Origin: Tieghemiomyces parasiticus
Taxonomy: Eukaryota; Kickxellomycota; Dimargaritomycetes; Dimargaritales; Dimargaritaceae
Direction: 5' to 3'
NCBI GenBank assembly: GCA_027575765.1
Contig: JANBPT010000520.1
Coordinates: 1-32,521, forward strand
Length of the DNA stretch: 32,521 bases
Shown: positions 12,473 through 24,248 of the stretch, piece after piece
Layout of the letters: each line of letters starts with the position of its first letter
Position numbering within the stretch: position 1 is the first letter of the stretch
Made by a program: the position numbers and the translations under genes
Notes under the pieces: model-generated
The model's input: the letters and a program-made list of their open reading frames with translations, nothing else
The model's database searches: none
Told to the model about the DNA's origin: nothing

Positions 12473-12492
12473 CACACACACACACACACACA
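12473..12492. repeat. (CA)10 microsatellite
   Basis: Ten perfect CA units, followed by an imperfect continuation (GACAC). Intergenic. Confidence 0.95.
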
Positions 12493-12806
12493 GACACGAG
12501 TGGGCGAGGGTGGAAAATAAGTCACCAGGCCTAGTCCTCCTAATACTGACAGGCCTCTCGGGTGCACTCGTAGTCGCAGGTCAATCGCCTAGTTCGGCTT
12601 TCCTTGGGCGCGGTACGGTCTGTAGCCAACCAGCCAGAAGTATGGCCCGACCTAACCGTAGACCCTGGTCCGTCGGCAAACGGGCCACTGATCCCAAGGG
12701 GGGAGCAGGCTGTTACCGACTAAGGTTCTACCTCAAGCTGCGGGGAAGGTCATCCCGGCCGGTGTATTCACCGTAGTGACTGTTAATCCGGGCACACCCC
12801 ATAGGC

Positions 12807-12820
12807 GTGTGTGTGTGTGT
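12807..12820. repeat. (GT)7 microsatellite
   Basis: Seven perfect GT units about 315 bp downstream of the (CA)10 tract, so the two are in inverted orientation relative to each other. Intergenic. Confidence 0.9.
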
Positions 12821-13437
12821 ATGGCCCGCGGCAATGAGGAAAGCCCGTTTTTTACTATCCACCAGATAGATTGATTATTCTAGGAGGCCACACCGGTACT
12901 AATATTGGAGTTACGACACCCGCGGGCCTACGGTAGCTGTGTAGAGTGCCAAGGGTTAAACAACTATCGTCCCTCTATTAGGTTTACACCATTACCGCCC
13001 ACGGATAGTAACGGAATCCGGGCCCCATCAGCCTCCGGTAGGTTATCATTTCCTGCCACCGCTCTGCCCGCTTAAGTTCAATAGTGCACCCACCATCGCA
13101 GTACGCTCGACCGATCTGATCGCTGATCTAAACTCCGATGCCGGCAGGTCAGCGTGATTTTTCCCGAAAGAGGAGTGGGCCTAGACGGAAAGGCGGGAAG
13201 GGATGTGTCAAGGTCGGCAGTGTTCGTAGGGTCAGCAGTCGGAGGGGCTACCTACGACCTAACCCACCGTGTAAGGCCTCACCCATACTGGTGTGTGTTG
13301 CGATAGCCTACGGGGATATGGTAATAGAAACGTTAATACAGGATGACAAATAGATATCTAGACCAGTAGGTACGCTCACCATGTACCCGTTTATTTTCCG
13401 CGGTCGGACGTGGTACGTTCCGCTCTACCAGGTCGCC

Positions 13438-13458
13438 TATATATATATATATATATAT
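13438..13458. repeat. (TA)n microsatellite
   Basis: Twenty-one bases of uninterrupted alternating T and A. Intergenic. Confidence 0.95.
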
Positions 13459-13773
13459 CGAGCTCCCCGATCGCAATTCGATCCTCCCCCCGATGGCTGG
13501 TCGATGCGATGGGGACTATAAGCTAGACTCCTCACTTTTCTGCGCAATGACCACCCCATACTTAACCCGCTCACCCTCCCCCATCTGAAAAGTCCCATCC
13601 CACCGCCACTACCCCCACCCTGGCCTAAAATCCTAGGCCAATACAATTATACGGCGGCTAAGGCCATTGTTGGATCGAAAGGTGAGCTCTCGATCGATTA
13701 GGCCTTGGCTCGATCCCGTCGACGCTTTGGTACCTGTTCCTGCGCCCAAACCTTTCATACTGACTTCCTATGC

Positions 13774-13785
13774 GGGGGGGGGGGG
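13774..13785. repeat. Poly-G run of 12
   Basis: Twelve consecutive G residues in intergenic DNA. This is a likely length-variable or sequencing-error-prone site. Confidence 0.9.
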
Positions 13786-16039
13786 TTTGCTGATAGGATG
13801 GATACAACGTTAGTGTCGCTCCCTTACCGAATCCTTAACCCTGGTTGGAAGATGTCAAACTACTCAAAAGCCTCTACTATTCATGACCACAACCCTTTTT
13901 GGGTCTTAATAAGTTCTTGATAAATTTTACCGTCGCCTCCAACACTGCAGCAAATGAGGAAGGGGGGTTTGGCTAGTTTAGGTCCCCGAGACGTACAAGC
14001 ACAACCGGAGGCCGCCCAGAGGGACAACAGGTAGTAAAGCCGCCTTGAAGCGAGAGTCCACGTCAAATATTGAATTGTGATCAACACTAGAGCGCAACTG
14101 GCCCGCTACATTGACATCTGTCCAGTCCCGTCGGGTACCATAAAAGCCCTAGGCTGTGGCCAATGACAGCTCAGGACTTGGTTGACGCTTAAGGGGACAT
14201 GGTAACCAGGGCTGTAGATTTATTTATTTAGCCTTACTACCCCGCTAACCGGCCGCTGTTACATCACGGCAGGCACGATTAGCCCACACTGTCAGCCCCT
14301 TCCTTCTCCCCACGACCGGTTGATTTAACCCCTTCAGTGACTAACTAGGCGGTGAGGGCGTCGACGTCGTCCCGTGCGGAGGATCGGGGCCGATGGGGAA
14401 GAAAGCAAGCCGTAATTCAATCTCCGTCGTTGCCAATATGGAAGGCAATGTGCAACGTAGGCGGGCAGGGGAGTGACGCAGGTTGTCTCGTAGTGCAGTG
14501 CCTTTCACTCACCTCATATCGCGTCGTTACCCACTCCCCTCTCGTTACAGCACCCAAAGGCTAGTGGCATAGTATTGTCAAGTAAATCTCGGAGAGACCG
14601 CAAATAGTACCGGTGGCTTTACGCAGCCTGGGTTGCATCCCGTACACTGGCCGCTGAAATGGCGCTTGCCGGCCTGACTACTTACCCCTGGTAGGCATTA
14701 CCCCTGAATAAGCAGGTAATACTAGAGGTGTTCGGCGTCTCTCCATCGGCAACGATCGAGGCCATCGCAATCGAGCCGTCTATAGTTTCCCAACGTGTAG
14801 AAAGTGGCTCGAGAAAGGGTATGTAAGGTGGCGGCTCAATGGGACAGGGCAATGGAAAGGGTATTGACTCAAAAGGTGCACAGTTGGCGATATTTTGGCC
14901 CACTGGTTCTGTACTCCACGATCTGGAGAGCGGGCGCCAGATAACCCTGTAACATACCATCTGACTACAGTCCTTCGCCAGCAATCCGGTCTGTTCGAAT
15001 TCATTATTCTCCGAAACGCGAGTAGTAGTGTAGCAACGCCAAAGGCGGATTGGGCTCGGCAGCAATGCGAGGTTAGGCCGTATAGTATGAAAGGAAGGGC
15101 GGTTAAAGCACGCCAATCACCACCCCCTTCCGCGTGGACCTGCCTGCCCCTTGTCCCCCTATCCTTCACGGCCCAGCCAGCCAGCACGGTTTACCGATTA
15201 AATCCTAAGAAGGGCAGGAGTAAACGACATGGCCAAAGCCCGGCGACGGTAGCTGCCCCGTGCGCACACGTTATGGTGACCAGTCAATAGCCAGTTAGTC
15301 AGCTATGAAGAGGGCCCGTCCCATCCCCGGGACCGCGTATAATTCGGCATTTTTCCACCATCCTTTCCCTTGGCCAGCCAGACTGCAGTGCAGGCGGGAG
15401 CTAGTGTACCAATATGTTGCGCAGGCTGCGAGGGCGGGTCATGGTAGGCCGTGGTACGGGTATATCGTTGCGAAAGGGGGGGGAGTGCATGACCATCGGC
15501 TTCCTGAGAGACGTCGGTTACCCATTCACCGGCTAGACCGCAGTGTTAATACACGACGGCTCGACCGTTCGCCAAGGGGGCGGCTGGTCAAGGCGCGATG
15601 CGTTGATGCGGTACGCCAAGTCCACCGAATGGCACCATGGACTCCTATCGGCTTGGCCTGCGTTCCAAATTGAGTCGAATACCTCCATGGTACGTGAGGG
15701 AAAGGGATAGGCGGGAAAGGTTATACCAATGACCCTCGGCCGGAAGAATGGGGAAGCAGGTGTGAGAAGCCGGCGGAGGAGCCCTGTGGGGCTCACTCTT
15801 GCGTAAAAGCTTTATACCGTCAGACCACCCCCCCGCTGTGCCCGCCACTTTCTCTTCCCTCCCCCGTTTACACCACTTGCGTCACCCCATTTTTACCTTC
15901 TGGGGAGGGTAGGGGAGAATAAGGGGAGCCGCGGAGAATTTATTCCCACCCCCCATCCCCGAATGCTCAGCGGGGTGGATGGGTTCCTGTCCAACAATGT
16001 CGGTTGGACGAGGCCGCTGTATATATAATCTACTCGGCC

Positions 16040-17278
16040 CGCCCGTCCTCTCCCTGACCGGATCCTGGTATTTAGAAGTACCACTACCTCCTCCAGCCGC
16101 TTTTCCCATCATCGCACTCCCACAATCCATCCCCCCTTTTTTTCCTAGTTTACTTCCATTTCCGGCCAATCTTTCTTTACTGTCCTTGATTCCGTAGTAC
16201 TGGGTCCTGCTCTCGGTCGTAGCAACTGCTTTCTGTGATTTATAGTCTGCTTCTTTCTGCCCACTCACGGCGACTTAACCCTCTCATCCAGTCCACGAGT
16301 GAACATCTATTCCAGTTAGGCGGTTACTTACCCAGGCAGCTTTTGCCTCTCGTGTAGCCCTCCCCGCTTGTTACCTCCGGCCGCCGGGCCAGCGGTCCAC
16401 CAGACTTGCTACATCAACGCTTTGACTTTTTTTCGTGGTCCACCCTCTCTCACTCTCACTCTCACTCTCACTACACTTTGATGCTGCCGACTCGACGCCC
16501 GCTTCCTCCCGTCGCAAATATTAACTTCAGGTTTCCTCTGGTTTCTCTCTACTGAGTTTCCGCATACTCCACCACGCCTCTCACTGTAAGCCCCCGTGCA
16601 CGCCACACTGAGTGCGTCCCTCTGTTTGCGTAAGTCTGCCTGTTTTCCTGGCGTTTTAGGTCGGTGCTTTCCTATCGACTAGTGGGTTATGCCGCGGATG
16701 TTGATGCTCTTGGGGGACCGAGGTACTGGGTGTCCGTGTTAGGATACAGGAAGGCGCGGGGTAACCGGGTGGAGTGACCAGATACCGCTGTGCGTAGCCG
16801 GCCCTCCACCCTCCCTCTTACTCTCCGCCTGGCCTGCCGGTCACTAGACAAGCCTCGTCAGGGTCCGTCGGGACCACCAGCGGGTTGCAGTAGTATGGCG
16901 GCGGCCTCCGTGTCCACCCGTTCTGCACTATTGATCCTGAGCGTGTAGAGGGACGGAAAAGGGAATTTCGAGCGGATTCCCTTCCCGCCTGTGGGATCCC
17001 CCCAACCTTTCCCTCCAACTCACCTTTTTCAGTCGACCGGGTCAGCGCGCGGCCACACGCCACGCGCCCTTGGTAATGGCCAAACCCCACCCATTCTCTG
17101 CGTTTCTGCGCCCTTCTTCCAACTACCTACTTGGCTATTAACCTCGCCCTGCCCATCCTCGCACCTCTCCACCTTTGACTCGCCGCTAACCCCCCTGCTC
17201 CCGCCGCACCTCCGACCCCGCCACGCTTCGTCGCTCTACTTGATAGAATAAATTGCTGGTCTTCCTTGGCCGCCAACG
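16040..17278 (+). promoter_or_regulatory. Pyrimidine-rich 5' flank of the WC-2-like gene, possible 5' UTR intron
   Basis: The plus strand is dominated by C and T for over a kilobase, as is common upstream of and around fungal transcription starts. A perfect GTAAGT at 16629-16634 and a strong acceptor (polypyrimidine tract ending CACCTTTTTCAG near 17032) could bound a roughly 400-nt intron in the 5' UTR. An in-frame TAA at 17249-17251 separates any upstream coding sequence from the ATG at 17279, so this leader is probably non-coding. The block and the splice motifs are visible; their function is inferred. Confidence 0.4.
16447..16472. repeat. CTCTCA tandem repeat
   Basis: A little over four copies of CTCTCA inside the pyrimidine-rich block upstream of the WC-2 gene, about 0.8 kb before its ATG. 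Confidence 0.9.
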
Positions 17279-18832
17279 ATGGACCATCCACACAACCATG
17301 GCTTCCCGGCTGGCCCTAACGAAGGGGGCGGCGGACAGGCCAGCAGTCCCTTCCCCATTTTTAACCCGCGCAACCCCGGTGCCCTGCGCCAGGACACCAC
17401 AGGGCTGCGTGCCATGTCGGCCAGCGCTCAGAAGGTAACGGCCGGCCTTGGCCTACCCACTCAGTACGCTCGAAACCGCCCGAGCGGCCCCAGCTACCAA
17501 CAGTCGACCTCCGGGGGCCACACAGCCGCCGCCGCCTCGGCCATCTCGGGTAGCGCCGTTTACCAGACCGAGTTCACCAAGCGCAAGAACTGGCACCACC
17601 GCATTGTGAACGAGATCACCGATATGGTGCACGTGATTTCGCCCTCAGGCAGGATTATGTTTTGCTCGCCGTCCTCGGTCGAGGTGGTGGGCTATACGCC
17701 CGAGGAACTGATAGGCCGCAGTATCACCGAGTTTATTCACGTGGACGACATTGACACGTATATCCGCGAATTCAACATGGCCATCATCCAGCGCGACTTT
17801 CGCCTTTTCTACCGCTTCCGCAAGAAGGACGACCGCTTTATCCTGCTGGAGGTGGTGGGCCACCCGTGGTTCACGACCGACCAACCCGGTACCCCCTCGT
17901 CCGGCCACCCCAGCGATCTGGACATGGCCAACACGGCCACTGGCCTCAACCTGAATGCCGCGGCTACCGCCGCCAACCACCAGCAGGCCTCACAGCTGGC
18001 GGCGGCCGCTGGCGGCGGGACCAACTTGGCGTACGGGCCCGGCGCTGATTGCTCGGGCGGCAATAACCCCTTCTTTGGCAATCCTACGGCGGGAGTATCC
18101 AACTCCAACCTATCCATGCAATCAGGCAGCTCGGGCCTGTCGCCCGGCTCGGGCGGGTCCTTTGGCCAGGTATCCGCCGGCAGTGGCCTGGCTGGCTTCC
18201 CCGTGGCCAAGTGTTTTTTCAGCATCGCGCGGCCCTACCCTATGAAGGCCACTTCGTTCATGGACAATTTGCTCGAGCTCAAGCTGGAAAACGAACTCCT
18301 GGTGCGCCAGTACCAGCAGCTCGGCGGCGACGAGGACACGCTGCTCAAGATCACGGGTGCCATGAACGATGAGTTTGAACTCAACCACCTGCGCAACCGG
18401 CTCATGACGGGCAAGGCAGACTACCTGGGTGGCCTGCCAGACCTTCTCGACCTGGGCGCCACCTCCCTTGGCGACATGAGCGGCTGCAGCGCCGGTGGCG
18501 TCACACCAGCGCCCGCATCAACCACCAGTGGAGTCTCGGCTGGTAGCAGTGGCCCCCCCACCTCCACGTCGTCGGCAATGGCAGCAGCCGCGCGCCGCAA
18601 AAAACGTCGGACCAAGACGGACGCTCTGGAGCACGTGTGTACGGACTGCGGCACGGTCGAGTCCCCCGAATGGCGCAAGGGCCCGCAGGGACCCAAGACG
18701 CTATGCAATGCGTGCGGCCTGCGGTGGGCCAAGAAGAACAAGAAGGTGGATCCGATGGAGCCTGGTAGCAATCCGGGCTCCGCGCCCACGTCAGCCACGT
18801 TTGGCCATTTCCCGTCAAATGACGATATGTAA
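17279..18832 (+). CDS. wc-2: White Collar-2-like PAS / GATA zinc-finger transcription factor
   Basis: In fungi WC-2 pairs with the blue-light receptor WC-1 through PAS domains. The complex binds GATA-like light-response elements and drives photoresponses and, in some species, the clock. The gene is one uninterrupted exon of 517 codons. The start is the first ATG after an in-frame TAA 27 nt upstream. Residues 106-200 form a PAS core (NEITDMVHVISPSGRIMFCS, then EVVGYTPEELIGRS). It has no LOV-type flavin-binding GXNCRFLQ motif, so it is not itself a photoreceptor. A Gly/Ser/Ala/Asn-rich insertion (201-305) precedes the last PAS strand, CFFSIARPYP, and a helical segment, NLLELKLENELLVRQ, as in known WC-2 proteins. 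A basic stretch (439-446) precedes the GATA finger, with C454, C457, C476 and C479 (C-X2-C-X18-C-X2-C) and WRKGP, the typical fungal WC-2 form. No WC-1 gene is in the window. Confidence 0.93.
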   Translation: MDHPHNHGFPAGPNEGGGGQASSPFPIFNPRNPGALRQDTTGLRAMSASAQKVTAGLGLPTQYARNRPSGPSYQQSTSGGHTAAAASAISGSAVYQTEFTKRKNWHHRIVNEITDMVHVISPSGRIMFCSPSSVEVVGYTPEELIGRSITEFIHVDDIDTYIREFNMAIIQRDFRLFYRFRKKDDRFILLEVVGHPWFTTDQPGTPSSGHPSDLDMANTATGLNLNAAATAANHQQASQLAAAAGGGTNLAYGPGADCSGGNNPFFGNPTAGVSNSNLSMQSGSSGLSPGSGGSFGQVSAGSGLAGFPVAKCFFSIARPYPMKATSFMDNLLELKLENELLVRQYQQLGGDEDTLLKITGAMNDEFELNHLRNRLMTGKADYLGGLPDLLDLGATSLGDMSGCSAGGVTPAPASTTSGVSAGSSGPPTSTSSAMAAAARRKKRRTKTDALEHVCTDCGTVESPEWRKGPQGPKTLCNACGLRWAKKNKKVDPMEPGSNPGSAPTSATFGHFPSNDDM

Positions 18833-20850
18833 TTGCACCGCCCAGGCCCCATTTCATTTTTTGTATTCTATTCTTCCCCGTTACCCTATCCGCCGACCCC
18901 CAACCCACACCCCCCCCTTCCCGCCTGGGCTCTCCTGCCCCTTTAGGTTCTGTTTGCCTTCAACTTTAGGTTCTCCATCCGCGCGCAGTCATTCTCTTCC
19001 GTTTTCCCTTCAACACCCGCCCCCCCCACCACCCTGCCCCTCTGGATACCCCTTGCCTAAATGATCTCCTATATCCACTCGTCCTCGGGTGCTATTCTCT
19101 GTTTCCCTCGCCTAATGCGAACCGTACCTTTCCTCGATCTTTCGCCGCCTGTCCCACAATTTTATAGCCACATCTTTCTGCTACTAATTTCGACTTCTAT
19201 GATTAATCGCATTATCCCTACCCGGCGCTATATACCCTTTCCCAACCACCACAACCACCCCAACCATCATTTTCGTCCCAACCGACACTCCCCATTTGCC
19301 CCCTTCCCCCACACCCGTGTCTCCCACCCCGTCCCTCTCAACCTTTGCACATTTTCTAAGCTTAAATTTAATCCCCTCCACCGCACAGAGACTAAGACAA
19401 GACCCCCGCCAACAGAGGCAATGGCGCCGCAACTCTCCCCCACCTACCTTTGACTGTGTTGTTTTTAACAGCCACTTGACGCATGATCGCCAGAATACGG
19501 CTTGATTGACTAGTCAGTCGTTAGAGCATGGTGCCATCAAATACGAGTATATTGGCGAATCTCTAAATGACAGTACCTCATCATCCGTCTCCCTTTACAT
19601 TCTATTTGCCAGCCAGCAGCACGTGGGCAATCTTCCATTATCTTGTGCGCCGTCATAAACTTTATCAGAAATGAATACATACGCATTAAGCTTCTTGATA
19701 TCGCCACAGGATCATGCGACTGCTTTTCGATTCGATTACCTAGTATCCACACTGGCGTACGGAAGACCACAACTGGCTATTCCCAATAGTTGCCTGTATT
19801 TTTAGGGGCCCAGCATACTTGCGCACCGTTTAGAGGAGTATAGTTGACTATTTTTACAACAATGCCCATGCTGGAAATATGGTTAGGTCATGGGCCTGTA
19901 TTCTCTCTTTCGGTCCACATGTTACCCACCTCCCGGAGTTGGCGGAGTGGCAGTTCAATGATAATCGGCCTGGTTAGTAGATATCACTCCCCTCTCCATC
20001 CCCCCTAGAGGAGTTCGGATGGAACTCTTGGGTCTGGTCTCAAGGACAACTCGGTCTTTATAAGGAAATTGTGGGCAATCGGATCCTGATCAAATATGTG
20101 GCCCAAGCAGAGGGTGGGCGGGGGGACAAACGACTCATGTCAATTCATCTCTGGTTTATAAATCATGTATTAATATTTAGGGATCGTCAGAACGAGGGCA
20201 GTCAGTTCGGATGCGACCCAAACTCACCGGCGGGCCGTTAGGTTTGCTCAGTTTACTGGCCGTAAGTTACTAGATCCCACTGGTCTTTACAACTAGTAGC
20301 TGTTAATGATTGTGTTGAGAGGTTGTTTCCCCCTCCCTCCGCTGTGGTGGACCAGCAAGGCTAAGGACGCAACCTCAATTAGTCGACCAGGGCGTGTGAA
20401 TAGAGGTTCTCGATATGTGGCCGGAAATCTCGCAACTGTGCCGCGTACAGATACCTGGCCGACCGTAGCTCAGGCTATAGCCACCCGCTACTTCCAGACT
20501 ACGGTAACCTTCTTTTTTTTATCCGCGACCACCCGTCCAGCGACCTCCTCTGCCTTTCATGTGCCAACCACGACGGAGGCTTGCCCAACCCTTTTTTTGT
20601 TTCACATCCCTATTATTATCCCCCCCATTTTGTTTAACAACCCTTGGTGTAACTTATCCCTCCCTCCCTCTTCAACCCCAATTTCACGGAGACGAGATGT
20701 ATAGAACAAACCGGTTTTTCCACATTGACCCCTGCCTGACTGGTGAGGCGGTGGCCCCTCCTTTTTTGTTTTTTTTTCTCCCATCCCATCCGCCTTTCCT
20801 CTCGGGTGGCCTGCCCCTGGTCCCGCTGACACACTCTCCATTCTTGTATA

Positions 20851-20873
20851 TGTGTGTGTGTGTGTTTTTTTTT
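20851..20873. repeat. (TG)7 followed by T9
   Basis: Seven TG units run directly into nine T residues at the end of a long pyrimidine-rich block and just before ACACTGGCAG. The composition would suit the 3' end of an intron. Confidence 0.85.
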
Positions 20874-21079
20874 ACACTGGCAGCGCTGGCCTATATGCGC
20901 AAGAGAGGGATGTGGATGGGTGTCCTCTCTCTCCGGTACCCAATGTGTCCAGAGCGTGTGGTGTCCGGTAATCTGGGATGGTCAGAGCGTATTCGATTGG
21001 ACAGGATTAATCGCATTAATTACCAAACTGGGTAGAGTACTTCACTGCTGCAGCGTGCGAATAAGGTGGGACAGATAGA

Positions 21080-21096
21080 GGGAGGGAGGGGGACGG
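21080..21096 (+). other. Potential G-quadruplex
   Basis: Four G-tracts (GGG, GGG, GGGGG, GGG) are separated by one- and two-base loops, immediately downstream of the stop of the small open frame ending at 21035. Confidence 0.4.
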
Positions 21097-21962
21097 GTGC
21101 CCCTATAGGCTTATTAACGGACATTTAACGTACAGGGGGTTTCTGGGCCTGGAAAGGGGCTCTACGTTACTTGATGTGCTTTAGAAAGTTAATCAACAAG
21201 GGCCCTGTAGACGATATGATGTCATGCATTGTACACGGTATCTATCGGTTGTATTCTGTTTTGGACGAGGGGATCTGCGCCTGCCAAATGGACCCGCGAT
21301 ATGTAGTAGAGCTGTTCATCACCCTCCCCTTTAAAGTCGACCAATACATTTGGTTACAGTTCATGTACACACCTACCTTGAGTTTGTCATCCGTCAACCT
21401 TCCCCAACGATGGCGACTTCAGAGATATGGTTTTTACCCGGCCATCCTCACTCCCGTCCCCCACGAGGGCTGCGCCTCACCGTTTACAGTCAAGGTCACG
21501 GATGTTAACCTCCACTACCCCAAGCGCCCAAAGCAATCCTCCCCCTGGAAGCTGTCGCATGGCTGGGTCTATCGATTCTTCCTAAGACGGCATGCCATTT
21601 GAGCGGGGTGTGTCAAGAATGCAAAATCCGTGTTTCCTGAAGATCGCCGATTCATCAGCACGTCCTTTTGCCCCGCTTCGCCTCACCCCACCCGCTGGGT
21701 TCTACTGGCTCCTCCCTAAGCCTGTCCTCCCTCGACTAGGTAAATGTATCGAACGATAGGTTAAGTGCACAGATGTTTCATGCGAGGGGCTTGACCTTAC
21801 CAGTCCGGAGACTGGCCTTCTGCAAGTAGCTAAAAAAGCGAATCGAGGCTGTGGCGAGGCTGTAAAAGTGGGAAGGGGTGGGGGGCTGGGAGATCCTTCA
21901 GAAGCTCCCGCTCGCCAGCTTGGGAGGTCCCTCCCCTCTCCCACCGACGAATCTTTGAAACT

Positions 21963-21974
21963 GGGGGGGGGGGG
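21963..21974. repeat. Poly-G run of 12
   Basis: Twelve consecutive G residues in intergenic DNA, the second such run of identical length in the window (the first is at 13774). Confidence 0.9.
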
Positions 21975-24248
21975 TTTATTCACAGTGACCTTCCTTCGCC
22001 GATTTTATACTTTCTCAAATACCGGTTTTTCTCGCCATGGCCAGCCCTACCACTTCCTTTTACTCTCCGGTACCGGTTTTTTGTCTACATCTCCTTGACG
22101 TCATAATCTCGTCAGCTACTATAACTCATTTTCACTCCTGTGCCCACCCAGGTTCTCCATATGTTATAAATTAGACCATCGCTTTTATATGCTTTGTTAC
22201 CGTCCGCTCCAACCGCCTATTGTAATATACACGTATTTAATATCCATGGTACGTCACAACGGGCGAGGGTGGCGGCGAAGATCCGGGTGCGTGGGTGCGC
22301 CCGTACAATGCTTGCATTTTCGGAGACTCTCAACCTCGGTCACATTGCGCGTGGGATATAAGATCCTCACTAATTATAAGCCAGCCTATAATGACCTCAT
22401 ACACTAACCTGTTTAGGCGACTCCGCGTCAAGGCAATGGGCCAGTACTTCATATCTGTAGGTCTGTGCCCCTGTGTGTGCCAGGCGGTTGTTCAGTCCGT
22501 GTTTCAGGAACATGAAAACAGGGGGCCGAGAGGTAGGGCGGGTATCGTCCGTTGCTTCGAGGCAGGGTTTGACGGGGTGGGCTCGTTCAAACCTATGGGC
22601 TAAAAGTAAACTGAGGATGAGGATACCCTTAAATCATAACCACACGAGATATGACATTACCAGTATGAACCGTGCGATCGGTTCGTCAAGTGACATTGCT
22701 ATTATTCCGTCAATGTAGATGCTGATGGAGGTAGAGGTGGCCCCCTTCCCCGCGTAGTGCCGCACACTCTGTAGTCCATGGGAGTAGGTTTACACGGTTG
22801 GTACTTTGTGACACCGGTCACGACCAATCCACGGTAAAGGGTTGGTCATTCTACACCATTGCCATCCTAGGCGGGGTTCATAGAAAACCATACGGCTCGA
22901 TGGGAGGGGGGTTTACTTGGCAGGTTGCTTACAAGCTATGCTGTGTAGGGGGTCTGGTCAGGCACCTGCACTAGCCTAGTCATCACAGGGCTGTCATTGC
23001 GTTGCCGAGTTCATGCCGTAGCGGCCGATGCATTATCTACCCTGCTGGTTAGAAGGCGAGTAACCGTTCACCAGGTTGATAATCCGTCGGTCTCGGCAGT
23101 GCCGGTAACCCTCAACCTTGACATAGCGGGCCGTCAAATCGAGCCTGTTTAGAGCGACCGGGACAACGTAAATGGGCGCATTCTAGCTGTGTAAATCGTT
23201 TGAATGGCGCGATATATATATAAAAAAGGCAGATTATAACTAAATGTCCCCAGGCTTGGAATGAAGAGCCTCAGTGTAGCCATAGCTGTGTGGTGGACGT
23301 GGGAGTCTAGAAGTTAGCGACTAGACGTCTAAGTGTAAGATGGGTCCTAGATATTTAATAAAGGAGGTCGGTATAGAAGGTATCGATAATTAGCCAAGTG
23401 ATGTCAAATGGGTAAGTGATTAAGTTGTAAAAAAAAGCACGTTCCCAGTCATGGTAGCGTCCATCGGTATACTTATTGTAAGCGATAGCACGGCCCGGAT
23501 GAACGACAGACAACGTCCAAGAGGTTGCGCAGACGGGATGATGATTATGCGAACCGAGCCTAGGACAATAAAAAGTCGATTGCATAGCGACTTTGAGAAA
23601 GGCTGGCCGTGTTTGCATACCTGTAAGCTATGGGTTGAATTTGTAAAGGGGTTATTGTCGTCTGAACGATCACAGTGAGAGGTCCAGCCGCCCTGACGCG
23701 CTGTGGCCACACAGTGTCACCAGGCCTGTGGAAGGCTCACCACGCACATCGAGCCATTTGGTCGGTATCGTTTACCAATATGGCAATAACCGGTCGGTCA
23801 GTAGGACGGCCGCGGTTGGTATAAGATGTGAGACATCCCTCCATTCTATCGTTCCCATAGTCTTGAGCTTTACCCTTTCTACACATCTCGTTCTTTTATT
23901 TCGACTCGCTGCCCACACAACCCTTATCTTGTCCTTCTCCCCACCGCAAGCTTTCCTTCATTAAAAATCCCTCAACTGTAAAACCCAAAAACACTTTAGC
24001 TGTGTGTCTGCTCGAGAATGCTTCACGGCGAACTAACTGACTCGTACACTCCATTGAACAAAGGGGCTGGCATTCGTTAAGCCGCGCCATAATAACGAAT
24101 CGATTAATCCGTTGCATTCCAGTACTCGATTCCTAAAGTCGATCGCCTGTGAGGTTCCATTGCCCCCCTTCCCGCCTGACTCGCACAGTGACGGTATACC
24201 TACCTCGTCGCCCCAACCACCCGCTGGTCGCCCATCCCCTTGTAGAGC

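Larger units (their letters stand above)
9050..17278. other. 8.2 kb gene-free region between the ABCC and WC-2 genes
   Basis: No open frame here has recognisable domains, consistent codon bias or joinable splice sites; the longest are about 130-145 codons, often from non-ATG starts. I saw no reverse transcriptase, integrase or transposase motif and no credible tRNA. It contains microsatellites (CA at 12473, GT at 12807, TA at 13438), poly-G runs, G-rich blocks near 10.65 and 11.53 kb, and a hexamer repeat at 16447. From about 15.8 kb to the end the plus strand is strongly pyrimidine-rich, like the 5' flank of the WC-2 gene that follows. Confidence 0.6.
18833..24248. other. 5.4 kb region between the WC-2 and ankyrin genes; no confident gene
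   Basis: The first 600 bases (to about 19450) are very C/T-rich on the plus strand and probably include the WC-2 3' UTR, although no clear AATAAA is present. From 19.5 to 20.4 kb I see nothing. A second pyrimidine-rich block at about 20470-20830 precedes a small open frame discussed in the findings. A G-rich stretch lies near 21080 and a 12-G run at 21963. An ATG-started frame of 142 codons at 21174-21602 has no recognisable motif. From about 23860 the DNA becomes C/T-rich again, which fits the promoter side of the ankyrin gene. Confidence 0.55.

Noticed and set aside
12473..12820. (CA)n and (GT)n tracts as arms of a transposon-like inverted repeat
   Set aside because: The complementarity is confined to the dinucleotide repeats; no flanking inverted sequence or target duplication is visible.
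14682..15116. Minus-strand frame of 144 codons ending exactly at a GTAAGT donor
   Set aside because: It opens at TTG, codon usage is mixed, no domain is visible and I found no matching downstream exon.
19930..20010. tRNA-like A box (TGGCGGAGTGG) near 19940
   Set aside because: No B box and no cloverleaf; AGTTCAATGA lies too close to the A box to be a T-loop.
20460..20525. TAGCTCAGGCT followed by a T-run, resembling a Pol III gene with a terminator
   Set aside because: The segment is too short for a tRNA and no T-arm sequence precedes the T-run.
21174..21602. 142-codon ATG-started frame on the plus strand
   Set aside because: No recognisable motif, no GC-rich third-position bias like the neighbouring genes, and no promoter-like sequence before it. 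Length alone is within chance for the window.
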